DNA from: Lepus europaeus
Lineage: Eukaryota; Chordata; Mammalia; Lagomorpha; Leporidae
NCBI RefSeq assembly: GCF_033115175.1
Contig: NC_084840.1
Coordinates: 73,857,179 to 73,921,178 of the forward strand
DNA length: 64,000 bases
Reading direction: 5' to 3'
In this document: in pieces, positions 1 through 12,019 of the stretch
Layout of the letters: every line of letters begins with the position of its first letter
Position numbering within the stretch: the first letter of the stretch is position 1
The notes under the pieces: generated by a model
Told to the model about the DNA's origin: nothing
Database searches by the model: none
The model's input: only the letters and a program-made list of their open reading frames with translations
Translations under genes and position numbers: made by a program

Positions 1-4
1 ATCC

Positions 5-232
5 TTGAGGTCTCAGTTTACTTATCACTTCCTCCAGGCTTGACTGCCTCTTCAGTCCCCCTGAGTCAAGCTGGGTATCCTTCCTATGTGCTCACCAACT
101 CTAACATACTACATTTTGTCATCATCTGCTTATCTTTTCTCCAGACTGTGAGCTCCTTCAGGGAAGTGTTTTATCTTTAGAGCGTAGAATGGCAATACAT
201 ACAAGAGTACTAATAAATGCCATATTGAACTG
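5..232 (+). repeat. LINE-2 3' end
   Basis: The pattern ACTGTGAGCTCCTTCAGGGA ... AATAAATGCCATATTGAACTG is the diverged terminal part of mammalian L2. Confidence 0.7.
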
Positions 233-284
233 ATGATCACTTTACCTAGATCAGAAATTTAACAACATACACAGCACACACCAG

Positions 285-476
285 GTGTCAAATTCCAAGC
301 ACTTTATAAATATTAACTCATTTCATCCTCCTAACAACCCCGTGAAGTACTATTTTTAGTCTCCATTTTACAGATTGCACAACTGAAAGTAACACACTCA
401 AGGTTTCAGTAAGGACTGAGCTAGCATTCCAACCAAGTTTGCTTCAAAGCCTACACTCCCAACCACTGTGCTACAC
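285..476 (-). repeat. MIR SINE, antisense
   Basis: Reads as the complement of MIR: ATTAACTCATTTCATCCTCC, then CCATTTTACAGATTGCACAA, ending CCAACCACTGTGCTAC. Confidence 0.8.
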
Positions 477-2002
477 ATCGAACACTTATCTTCACTTATG
501 TGTAATTGGTAATGCAAATAAGTCCTTATTCAGTCTTATTTCTCAAGACCCTAGGCATGAAGGAAGTATGGAAGAGAAATGCAAATTTGCTAACAAAAAT
601 TACATTTCCCACCATTGGCTATTACTTTCCTTTATACAGAGAAGATCAGATGGTATTTAAAAGTGGAGTACAAAAAATTGATAGGACAGTGTTAGCCAAG
701 ATCAATTACACCAACTTCTCAAATTTTAAATAGCAACACAAATAAGTTGATGCCTCTGCTAGACAACAAACTCCTGTTTCAGTGAGAAAAATATAAAAAC
801 TCAGTTTAAAAAATACAGGCAATTTTGTCTTTTTGCCCATCAGATTATTGAGGCTTCAGTTTTAAGAGTAGGAAGACATCTGACTACCTTACACACTGTT
901 GATGCAAGCCTAGTCTTTTTGAGTGTACTTTGGCAGTGTCTATTTTAAAATGTAGTTGAGTCATTGATTTCACTTCTAATGGTCTGCAGAAATACAATTG
1001 TACTCTTTGTGTATGTCATTGTGCCTTTCAAATACATAAATCTTAAAAAAAAAAACTCACACAAATGCAAAAAGACTTGCTCTAGGATGTTCATTCTACA
1101 CTCTTAGTGGAAAATTGCAACTTTCTTCTATTAAGTTAGGTAGCTCTTTACCAACACAGAATGTCCAAGTTTAAAGCTATATGCATACGATCTTTTTCTT
1201 GCAAAATCTTTCTGGATATTCACTTACGGGTCATAAATAAAACGGATGTCCTGATTTCATCCACCCCACGTTGTACTAAAACTTTAGCAGTGGGTTTTTC
1301 CCCCCCACCAAAAGACAAATTCATAAGGGTCAAGAGCTAAAGAGGAGACAACAGGGAAAAGTCAATGTAATTTTGGAGGCTGATCTTCTCCCCACGTGGC
1401 AGCTTTGGGCGACAGCTCCTCCCCAGTCCTGGCAGAAGCCTGGAGATTTGCTCCTAAGAAGAAAAGAGGGTTTCTGGACTGAGGGCCACTAGGCCCTATA
1501 AGTGTTGATGGTGCTTGTGCAGGCCAAAGAGGCAGGCCTAAGGTACTGCATGTTGAGATTCTTAGCTGATATCCCCACCTCCCTCATCCTAAGCGCACAG
1601 ATGCTGTTTCTCAGTGCTTTATTTTCCAAGGACACGGTTGAAAGAATTTTGCCTAAATAATCTGCTGAGACAAGAGCAAAGACCTGAAGATACTGGCATG
1701 GGGTGTGGCACAATAAATGACCCCTCAGTGAAGGGTTCAAGATCAAAGAGCACCTCTCACAAACAAAGAGCTTCCAGTCAGTCTTGAACAAGGGCAGACA
1801 ACCAGGTATCTGGGGAAAACTCAGAATCAGGACCAAGTCACTTAGAATGATTTTTGCATTTTAAAGGGATATATAAAACAAGACAAAAACCAAAGAAAAA
1901 CAAATTATAGAGATCTTATGTGACCCAATAGGCCTGAAATATTCACTATCTCACTCTTTACAGAAAAACTACCAACACAGAACATAGAACATAGAGGTTA
2001 GA

Positions 2003-2309
2003 GGCCGGCGCTGCGGCTCAATAGGCTAATCCTCCGCCTGCGGCACTGGCACCCCAGGTTCTAGTCCCGGTCACTCCTCTTCCAGTCCAGCTCTCTGCTG
2101 TGGCCCTGGAGTGCAGTGGAGGATGGCCCAAGTCCTTGGGCCCTGCACCCACATGGGAGACCAGGAGAAGCATCTGGTTCCTGGCTTTGGATCAGCACGG
2201 TGCGCCGGCCACAGCGTGCCGGCCACAGTGGCCATTGGGGGGTGAACCAACGGCAAAAAGGAAGACCTTTCTCTCTGTCTCTCTCTCGCTCACTGTCCAC
2301 TCTGCCTGT

Positions 2310-2356
<47 letters not shown>
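2003..2356 (+). repeat. CSINE, young type, with 46-base A tail
   Basis: tRNA-like head GGCCGGCGCTGCGGCTCA, tail CACTCTGCCTGTC followed by 46 uninterrupted A (2,311-2,356). Imperfect target duplication CATAGAGGTTAGA / CATAGAAGCTAGA. Confidence 0.95.
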
Positions 2357-2358
<2 letters not shown>

Positions 2359-2656
2359 ATAGAAGCTAGAAATAGTACAGGCAAGAAAAACATCAAATGA
2401 AATTACCAATATATAAAGGTAATATATTAAGAAAATATTTAAAGATGAATGTTTAAGAAAAAGGAAATAACTGGAAAAGTAAAATAATTAGAAAGTAAAT
2501 AGAAAAAAAAAATCCTTGCAAACTATTAGAAAAAGATAAACAGATGGAAACTAGAAACAGAAGATTTGCAGACCAGCCCAGAAGTTCAACATCCCGAAAA
2601 ACAAGTTTCAGAAAGATAGCCATAAGGAGGAAATCAATGAAATAATTCATGAAAAT

Positions 2657-2962
2657 GTACTGGTGCCAACACTGGTGTAACAGGTTGGACCACTACCTGT
2701 GATACTGGCATCCAATGAGTGCTGACTCAGGTCCTGGCTGTTCCACTTCTGATCTAGCTCCCTGCTAATGTGCCTGGGAAGGCAGCAGGTGATGGATCCT
2801 TGACACTCACATGGGAGACCTAGATGGTGTTCCAGACTCCTGGCTTCAGCCTGACCCAGCCCTGACCATCATGGCCATTTGAGTGAACTAGTGGATGGAA
2901 GATCAGTTTCTCCCTCTCTGCCTCTGTAACTCTTTCAAATAATTCTTTTTGTAAAAAGTTCT
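2657..2962 (+). repeat. CSINE, older copy
   Basis: Diverged; recognisable by the central 'gtgcctgggaaggcagcaggtg' type block and the 3' end TTTCAAATAATTC. No A tail survives. Confidence 0.85.
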
Positions 2963-3251
2963 GTTTAGGTTTTCTGAGACCACGTTTCCATAGTTAATGG
3001 AATAATGTATACCCAACAGAATGTATAAAATTGGATCCACAGTGAATCATCATGAAATTTCAGAACAGTGCAGGAGCTAAAAGGTTCCAGAGAAAAAAAT
3101 ACCATGAAAATTAGAAATCAACTGGCTTTAGGGCTTTTGGAGAATCACAGGGACACCAGAAGACAATGAGCCAATACATTCACAATCCTGAAGGAAATGA
3201 ATTTCTAACTTAGATCTATACCCAAACTCCTATTTCTGAGGACCCAATAGA

Positions 3252-3553
3252 CTTTTTTTCCCCCCAGATTTATTTGAAAGGCAAAGTTAGAGAGAGGTCT
3301 CCCATCCGCAGGTTCACTCCCAAATGGTTGCAATGGCCAGGGCTGTCCAAAGCCAGGAGCCAGGAGTCTCTTCCAAGTCTCCAACACGGGTGCAGGGGCC
3401 CAAGCACTTGGGCCATTTCTGTTGCTTTCCCAGGCCACAGCAGAGAGCTGGATCAGAAGAGGAGCAGTCGGGACTTGAACTGGTGCCCGTTTGGGATGTC
3501 AGCACTGCAGGTGGTGGCTTTACTCACTAAGCCACAGTGCCTTCTCCACCAAT
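3252..3553 (-). repeat. CSINE
   Basis: Begins AGATTTATTTGAAAGGCAAA and ends in the complemented head CACTAAGCCACAGTGCC. Confidence 0.9.
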
Positions 3554-3591
3554 AGACATAAAGACATACATGTTCTTAAAAGTTAACTCTC

Positions 3592-3962
3592 GGGCCGGCG
3601 CCGCGGCTCACTAGGCTAATCCTCCGCTTTGCGGTGCCGGCACACCGGGTTCTAGTCCCGGTCGGGGCGCTGGATTCTATCCCGGTTGCCCCTCTTCCAG
3701 GCCAGCTCTCTGCTGTGGCCAGGGAGTGCAGTGGAGGATGGCCCAGGTCCTTGGGCCCTCCACCGGCATGGGAGACCAGGAGAAGCACCTGGCTCCTGCC
3801 ATCGGATCAGCGCAGTGCGCCGGCCACAGCGCCCTAGCCGCGGCGGCCATTGGAGGGTGAACCAACGGCAAAGGAAGATCTTTCTCTCTGTCTCTCACTG
3901 TCCACTCTGCCTGTCAAAAAAAAAAAATAATAATAAAATAAAAATTAAAAAAAAAAAAAAAA
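3592..3962 (+). repeat. CSINE, young type (first of a tandem pair)
   Basis: Full-length copy from GGGCCGGCGCCGCGGCTCAC to an A/T-rich tail, preceded by AGTTAACTCTC, which recurs after it and again after the next copy. Confidence 0.95.
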
Positions 3963-3973
3963 AGCTAACTCTC

Positions 3974-4319
3974 GGCCGGCGCCGTGGCTTAACAGGCTAA
4001 TCCTCTGCCTTGTGGCGCCGGCACACCAGGTTCTAGTCCTGGTTGGGGTGCCGCATTCTGTCCCGGTTGCCCCTCTTCCAGGCCAGCTCTCTGCTATGGC
4101 CCGGGAGGGCAGTAGAGGATGGCCCAAGTCCTTGGGCCCTGCACCTGCAAGGGAGACCACGAGAAGCACCTGGCTCCTGGCTTCAGATCAACGAGATGCA
4201 CCGGCCGCAGTGGCCATTGGAGGGTGAATCAATGGCAAAAAGGAAGACCTTTCTCTCTGTCTCTCTCTCTATCCACTCAGCCTGTCAAAAAAAAAAAAAA
4301 AGAAAAAATGTTTAAAAAA
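3974..4319 (+). repeat. CSINE, young type (second of a tandem pair)
   Basis: Same orientation as its neighbour and separated from it only by AGCTAACTCTC; AGTTAACTCTC follows its tail at 4,320. Confidence 0.95.
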
Positions 4320-4444
4320 AGTTAACTCTCATAACCTGGAGGATGTGTACAAGTAAAATAAACAGAGGCAATGTATGACAAGAAATGAAGCCCTACACAG
4401 GACATTTGGAATTCTCAGGATGGCAGATACAACCCAGGAGCCTA

Positions 4445-4882
4445 GGCCTGGTGTTGTGGTACAGTGGGTTAAGTCGTTATTTGTGATGCGGGCATTTCCT
4501 ATCATAGTGCTGGTTTCAATCCTGCCTCCTCGGCTGCTGATCTGGGTTTCATAATGTACCTGGGAGGCAGCAGGTGACACAAGTACTTGGGTCCCTGCCA
4601 CCCACACAGGGGACACAGATGGAATTCTTGGCTCCTGGTTTCAGCCTGCCCCAGGTCTGCTTGTGGGTATGAAATACCTGCCTAATTCAGGTATTTGGGG
4701 AATGAACCAGTGGATGTCCAAGTACTTGGGTGTCTGCACTATGTAGGAGACACAGATGGAATTCCTGGTTCCTGGCTTCAGCCTGGCCCAGATGCGGATG
4801 TTGTGAGCATCAGGAGAGTGAACCAGTCGATAGGAGATCTCCATCTCTCTGCCTTTCAAATAAACAAATCTTTTTAAAAAAG
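4445..4882 (+). repeat. CSINE, older, with internal duplication
   Basis: Longer than usual because the middle block (AAGTACTTGGGT ... GACACAGATGGAATTC) occurs twice, at about 4,580-4,640 and 4,718-4,770. Confidence 0.85.
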
Positions 4883-5461
4883 CATTTATTTAGTGGTTTT
4901 TAAAAATCAAGAGATAAACACCTAACTTTTAAGTAAGGATGGGTTTTATTTTTTTTTTTGCTTTTTGAAACTTATATATATTACTTTTATAATACAATTA
5001 ATTCCCTATTTTAAACAAATCAGAAAAAACCTGCTATGTTGATAATGGCTACTTTAGTACACAGAATTGGTTCAGGCATTCAATCTTAACAGGTATCTAA
5101 AGATATCATACTCAAATGTTTTTCTCAGTGCTTGTAAAAAACATCCTTAAAAGTTTATTTAGAGTAATTAAATGCCTGGAAATTCTGTATCTCTTATATG
5201 AGAAACACCAAATGACTCCAGTAGCATTTTTACTTCATTTTGTTGACAGTCTTTAAAGTTAGAAAAGGATGGAAGCCTGGGCTGAGGTTCTGGGCTGTGG
5301 CCCCTTGGCCACAGAGGGTAGCCTTTTTAAGTTCAGGAGAGAGCTACAAAATCAAAAGAGCCTCTTAAATGATCTTCCTCTCAAAAGCTTCCATAGTAGC
5401 ATGTGTTAATATTTTTAATGGTTTAACAATATCTCATTTTGTAATAAGAGAAGACAGTGAG

Positions 5462-5604
5462 TTTTTTCTTGGAAGTTGTTTATTGTAAGATAATTTACAA
5501 ATATCGTGCTGTCTTTAGTACATCAAACTGTGCACCACGTTTCTTCTGACAGAGACAGCAGTAAGCTAAAAATAAAATCAGCTGGCTGAACTTTCCTTCG
5601 TTAC
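5462..5604 (-). CDS. ATP5F1C: ATP5F1C exon 10: stop codon of the H form and 3' UTR
   Basis: After TTTGTTTTTCAG the exon begins GTAACG, supplying the G of Leu297 and TAA at 5,603-5,601. The short 3' UTR carries AATAAA at 5,484-5,479, so cleavage is expected about 15-20 nt further, near 5,462. Confidence 0.9.
5479..5484 (-). terminator. ATP5F1C: Poly(A) signal of ATP5F1C
   Basis: Canonical AATAAA on the minus strand, about 120 nt downstream of the stop codon and followed by a G/A-rich stretch. It is the first AATAAA in exon 10. Confidence 0.85.
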
Positions 5605-8600
5605 CTGAAAAACAAAGTACAGAGAAGTAATAAGTCAAACACTATCTTTATGGAAAATAATAACATCAAAAGACAATACAAATTTAAATGTGGTTTTTGT
5701 CATCTGTGTGAATTGACTTTACATAATACAATGTTACTATATGCCAGGGGTTCCCAGGTTTTGGTCTAGGGAACTTTTCACAGGGTTTATGAGGACACAA
5801 CTATTCTCATCATAATGTTACTTGTCTGTTTCTCACCTTCAAAGGCATACAATGAAAGTTTCTAGATGCATGAAATCACAGTAAAATCAATACAGAAAAA
5901 GGCAAGACTCTCACTGTCCTCTGTTAAATCAGACATTAAGCGGTAAAGGTTGAAAATCACCATTCTTTACCAACGTGTATTTAGTATCTCAAAATAATGC
6001 AATCCTCTATCCCTAAAAGCTATTTCCTGACATCTACATTTTCCTATGACAAACACATTTAATAAATGTAGAAAAAAAACCCAGCCCACTAGCATTGCCC
6101 ATATGTTCCCACAAGTTGGCTGCTACTATAAACCATCCTGTCAATCTAAATTACTTAGAGAAGCAGTTTCATTATTGCTAAGCAGCCTCGGTTATATCTG
6201 GCTACATGTCTTTTCTAAGAGTATGGGAAGAACATGTCAACTTTACCTCTTGTCTGAGGATGGAACTTGATTTTCATTAATCCCTGGTTATTATATTAGA
6301 AGAAAAATACAAACACAAAACAAGCAAGTCAAAAAGCAATCCATGCCAGTTAATCATAGCCCATTTCTTTACTTGAGTATATCATGTAAATACTTACCAA
6401 AATGTTTCCTCTACAACCAACTCAATGATTGTTAAAAAGGTTGTTTAAAAAAAAAAAAAAAAGTTACAGAGTTCAATCTGGTTAGAAGCAATAAAAACAT
6501 GTTCAGGCAAGTAGGCAATACTAAATACATAATTTAAATTAATATTTTACTACTAAATAGCCAAATGTGTTTAATTGTATTAGATAGGTTATGCAAATTC
6601 AAGGCCACTCATATAAACAATCTGATCTTCGGACTCCACAGCTACCTTTCTATATAAGAATTCAAACCACCCTTCTAGAAAGTGAAAATTCAGGGGCCGG
6701 CACTGTGGTATAGCGGGTTAAGCTTCTGCCTGCAGTGTCGGCATCCCATATGGTCGCCGGTTCAGATCAGCACAGCTCTGGCTGTTGCAGCCAACTGGGG
6801 AGTAAATCAGCGGACGGAAGACCTCTATCTCTCTCTGCCTCTCCTTTTCTCTCTGTGTAACTCTGACTTTCAAATAAATAAATAAATCTTTTTTAAAAAA
6901 AGGAAAGAAAATGAAAATTCAATAGTAAATTTCCATCTGTCTGGATTCTTTTATAAATTCTCATTTTTATATCCAAATCCCCCTCCCCTTCCTCTCCCTT
7001 GATTTTGCTACTTTTAAGTCAAGCGTCCCACATGCCTAATCAAGAAAGGAGAGCCTGGTTCTCCATTTTGCAGGAGCTGGATCCTCAGGCTTTAAATCTA
7101 ACATTCGGTTTTTAAAGAGCCAAAACCAAAAGTGTTCTCCATCTCAGAAAGCCCCTGGCTCTCAGAATGCAGCTCTTTCCTCCAGGCCTCCTAACACTTC
7201 ACATCCAAGAAGAAATCAGCTGAGCATTATCAGCAAGGATAAGAAGGAATTATTATTTAATGTTTGTAATAGTCTGCATGTTATTTATTTTATTTGAGAG
7301 TTAGATGAGAGGGAGAGACAGAGAAAAGTCTTCCTTCCGTTGGTTTACTCTCCAAATGGCCACAACGGCTAGAGCTGCGCCAATCTGAAGCCAGGAGCCA
7401 GGCGTTTCTTCCTGGTCTCCCACATGCTGCAGGGGCCCATGGACTTGGGCCATCTTCCACTGCTTTCCCAGACCATAGCAGAGAGTTAGACTGGAAGTAG
7501 AGCAGCCAGGACTAGAACTGGCGCCCATATAGGATGCCAGCGCTGCAGGTAGAGGATTAAACTACTGCACCATGGCGCCAGCCCCTGCATGTTATTCTTG
7601 ACAAGGTTGAATTGGAAAAAGAGTATCTTAACCAAGTTTATCAAGCTGGATATCATTAGACTGCATTCTATGATGCTAACATTAATGACCAGGCTGGGAT
7701 GTGAGTTAGTCCTAACAAAATCATGCTTAGAAAGCAAAATAAAAGGGGTCAGGATGTGGCACAGCAGGTAAAGCCGCCGCCTGCAACACCAGCGACACTC
7801 ATATGGGCTCTGGTTTGAGACCTGGCTGTTCCACTTCCCATCCAGTTCCCTACTAAGGCTCCTAGGAAAGCAGCAGAAGATGGACCAAGTGCTTGGGTCC
7901 CTGCACCCAAATGTGAGACCCAGAGAAACTCCTGGCTTTGGCCTGGCCCAGCTCTTGGTTACTGCAGCCATTTGGGGAGTGAACCAGTGGATGGAAGCCT
8001 TTCCCTCTGCCTCTTTCTCTGTCTTTCAAATAAATAAAATAATAAAAAATAAGGATGCATAATTGATGGATCCAACTAGCAATTTATAAAAGTCCCATGA
8101 TTCAATCAGTATTATCCATCTCTGGCACTCTGCCTCATTTCTAATCTTGAAAAATAATTCCCAAGAACCAATTAAAATGTCAGCCTAGGGACCCCTGTGG
8201 CACAGTGGGTAAAGCCGCTGCCTGCAGTGCTGGTATCCCATATGGACACCAGTTCGAGTCCCGGATGCTCCACTTCCGATCCAGCTCTCTGCTATGGCCT
8301 GGGAAAGCTGTGGAAGATGGCCCAAGTCCTTGGGCCTCTGCACCCCCGTGAGAGACTTGGAAGAGGCTCCTGGCCCCTGGCTTTGGATCAGCTCAGCTCT
8401 GACCATTGTGGTCATTTGGGGAGTGAACCAGCGGATAGAAGACCTCTCTGTGTAACTTTCTGACTTTCAAATCAATAAATAAATCTTAAAAAAAAAAAAA
8501 AAAAAGTCAACCTAACAATGAACTTTTGCCCAATTCTTACATTTTCACATATCCAATAAAATGTTATTTCTCCCCTTCTGAACTACTTCTACTTCCTTTA

Positions 8601-11600
8601 AAAAAAAGAAAAAAGATTTATTTATGTATTTATTTGAAAGTCAGAGAAGAGAGATGGAAAAACAGAGAGATTTTTCCATCCACTGGTTTACTTCTAAGCC
8701 TTCTTGGGAGCTCCACAATGGCCAGGGCTGGGCCAGGCTGAAGCCAGGAACCATAAGCTTCATCTAGGTCTCCCACGTGGGTGGAGGGGCCCAAACACTT
8801 GAACCATCTTCCACTGCTTTTTCCCAGGCCATTAGTAGGGAGCTGAATTGGAAGTAGAGCAGCTGAGATACATATTGGTACCCATATGGGATGCCAGCAT
8901 TGCTGGCAGTGCCTTTACCCATTACAATGTTGGCCCCAAACGCCTATTTCTTAATAGAAATAAGGGATTTCATTCATTCAACAAACATTACTGAGGAGCT
9001 ATGTACCACGTGATGGGGATACAAAAGTTGAGATAAGACATGGTCACATCCTACTCTCAAAGAACACACAAATAAAAGGCAATTCCAGACACAACCTTAT
9101 AAGGGCTAACACAAAGGGAAGCTTAAGAGGCTAAAGACTACTTCACTCAAACTATGGAGCAGGGCCAGAATCTGTCCTTAGGAGAGCAGCAGCAGATGGC
9201 CCAAGTGCTTAGACCCCAGCCACTCGTGTGACAGACCCAGATGGAGTTCCTGTTTCCTGCCTTCAGCCTGGCCCAGCACCAGTCCTAGCCATTGCAGTCA
9301 AGATCTCTCACTCTCAATCTCTTTTGTAACTGTCTTTAAAATAAATAAACAAATGTTAATTTTTTTTTAATAATTAAAAAAGAAATAAGGGAGGGTTTTC
9401 TGGAAGAAAAGGATTCCAAACTCAATTAGGAAGGGTGAACAGCAAGGAGTCAGATGAGCAAGAGAGCAAGGGGAAGGGGAAACATGACATTTCAGGCAAA
9501 TGCAAGCATGCCATCATCTTAGGGGTGAGAAAGAACAAGATGTATCTAGAGAGGAGGTGGATAAAGGTGGCTGAGGTTCGAGAGAAACAAGAAATGATAA
9601 CTGTTAAGAGACTACATGGGAAAGAGTGTTGGGAGTCAAAAAACACAGGATCATATATATCAGGCTGTTGTTTTTGCAGGATGATTATAATAGAGTGGGA
9701 TTCAATCATTTTCTTTATCATATTCTGTTTCAAAAATTAGCAACTGGGGCTGGTGCTGTGGCACAGTAGGTTAATCCTCCACCTGCGGCGCCAGCATCCC
9801 ATATGGGTGCTGGTTCTAGTCCCAGCTGCTCCACTTCCGACCCAGCTCTCTGCTATGACCTGGGAAAGCAGTAGAAGATGGCCCAAGCAATTGGGCCCCT
9901 GCATCTGCGTGGGAGACCCAGAAGAAGCTACTGGCTCCTGGCTTTGGATCGGCTCAGCTTTGGCCATTGCAGCCATTTGGGGAGTGAACCAGTGATGGAA
10001 GACATTTCTGTCTCTCTCTCTTTCACAAGAGAAATGACAAGGATCTGCATTAAGTAAACATGAAGAAGGAAAACGATTAAGGAGATATAACCCTACACAT
10101 TCCATCTTCCATCTCAATTACTTGTGTATTTTTCTTAGCCTGTTGAAATTTAAATGCTCGAAAGAGGTTATATCCTTATCACGGAACTTAAGCTTTGTAC
10201 AGGGCAGCTTCATACTTTTCTTTCTTTTCTTTTTCTTTTTTTTTTTTTTTTTTGACAGGCAGAGTGGACAGTGAGAGAGAGACAGAGAGAAAGGTCTTCC
10301 TTTTTCCGTTGGTTCACCCTCCAATGGCCGCTGCGGCTGGTGTGCTGCGACCGGCGCACCGAGCTGATCCAAAGCCAGGAGCCAGGTGCTACTCCTGGTC
10401 TCTGATGTGGGTGAGGGCCCAAGGACCTGGGCCATCCTCCACTGCTCTCCCGGGCCACAGCAGAGAGCTGGACTAGAAGAGGAGCAACCGAGACAGAATC
10501 TGGCACCCCGACCAGGACTAGAACCCAGTGTGCCGGCGCCACAGGCGGAGGATTAGCCTAGTGAGCCCTGGCGCCGGCCCAGGTTCATACTTTTTAAAAG
10601 AAAACTCCCATGTTATCTTAACTTTTGTTTCAAACATTAAAATATCTCAACAATAAAGAAGTTTTCTTGAGAAAAGCAGTTACTATCTTATGATACTGAT
10701 ATGGAAAGCTTAATAACTAAAAATTCCTGAACCCTACCATCATTCAAAACCAGTTCTGCAGCTCAGAAAGCTTGGCTTAAAATGCTTTAAATTCTAAAGA
10801 TTTTTTTAATGATACTACCTACATCTTTGTTCCTAACAGTTTAGGACAGTGAAAGATAGAATAACTACAAGAAACTGTGCCTCAGTGTTTTAGCTGAAAC
10901 ATCAGAATAAACTAAAGGAGTTCCATTTTACCAAATCTTTATATCCTGAGAGTAAGATGGTTAAGGTTTAGTAATAGATCATTTCAATTTTAACAGACAA
11001 AACAAAAACCTTTTAAGCATCCAAGGTTAAATGAGCAGACATGGGAGAAACGAGAAAAACCCTCCAAAAAAGCAATAATCTATAATTACTTACAGAGCTG
11101 CAGCACCAGAGATAATTTCAATCAACTCTTTCGTGATGACAGCTTGGCGGGTACGGTTGAATGTCAAAGTCAGTTTGTCAATCATCTCAGCTAGAAAGAA
11201 AGCCGAAAAGATTAGACAACAAAATCTAAAGCTAAAAAAGAACAACTTGCTAATTAACTTCTGTTGCTTCATTTAAAAATAAGAGACAGAGGCCAACGTT
11301 GTGGCATAGTGGGTAAAGCCGTTGCCTACAATGCAGGCATACAATATGGGTGCCAGTTCAAGTCCCGGCTGCTGCACTTCTGATCCAGCTCCGTGTTTAA
11401 TGGCTGGGAAAAAGCAGTGGGAGATGGCCCGAGTGTTTGGAGCCCCTGACACCAACGTGGGAGACCCAGAAGCTTCTGGCTCCTGGCTTTGCCCTGGTCT
11501 AGCCCCAGTAGTTGCAACCATCAGGGGAGTGAATCAGCAGCAGATTGAAGATTCTCTCTCTCTCTCTTTGTAACTCTGGCTTTGAAATATAAACAAAATA

Positions 11601-11973
11601 AATCTTTAAAAAAATACATCAATAAGAGATCCTATTTCTTTTTCTTTTTGGGTACCAAAGTTGGCCTTTTTTATTTATTTGAAAGACACAGTTAGAGAGA
11701 GAGAGAGGGAAAAACAGAGAAAGAGAGACTTCCATCTGCTGATTCACTCCCCAGGCAACAGCTGTGGCTGGGCCAAGCTGAAGCCAGGAGCTTCTTCAGG
11801 GTCTCCCCCATGTAGGTTTAGGGACTCAAGCACTTGGGTCATCCTCCACTGCTTTCCCAGGCACATTAACAGGGAGCTGGATGGAAACTGGAGCATCTGG
11901 GACTCAAACCAGGGTCCATATAGGATGCTGGTGCTGTAGGTGGAGGCTTTACCTGCAATGCCACAATGGTGGC

Positions 11974-12019
<46 letters not shown>

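Larger units (their letters stand above)
1..5459. other. Intergenic sequence downstream of ATP5F1C
   Basis: No gene is supported. The interval holds an L2 end, a MIR and seven CSINE copies. The pieces 480-2,000, 2,360-2,655, 2,965-3,250 and 4,885-5,460 show no recognisable feature; short open frames there have no splice or homology support. Confidence 0.7.
6284..11093 (-). other. ATP5F1C: ATP5F1C intron 8
   Basis: 4.8 kb with eight CSINE copies. 8,960-9,160 and 9,380-9,640 look like parts of an older dispersed repeat. 6,905-7,280 and 10,580-11,090 hold nothing I recognise. Confidence 0.85.

Noticed and set aside
2061-2400. Open frames of 60-160 codons with WALHP/GPSTWAI-like peptides, recurring throughout the window
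   Set aside because: They translate CSINE bodies in various frames; the same peptides recur at dozens of places on both strands. No splice, start-site or homology support for protein coding.
3592-3700. tRNA-like A and B boxes
   Set aside because: They belong to the tRNA-derived head of CSINEs. No cloverleaf with a proper acceptor stem is present, so no tRNA gene is called.
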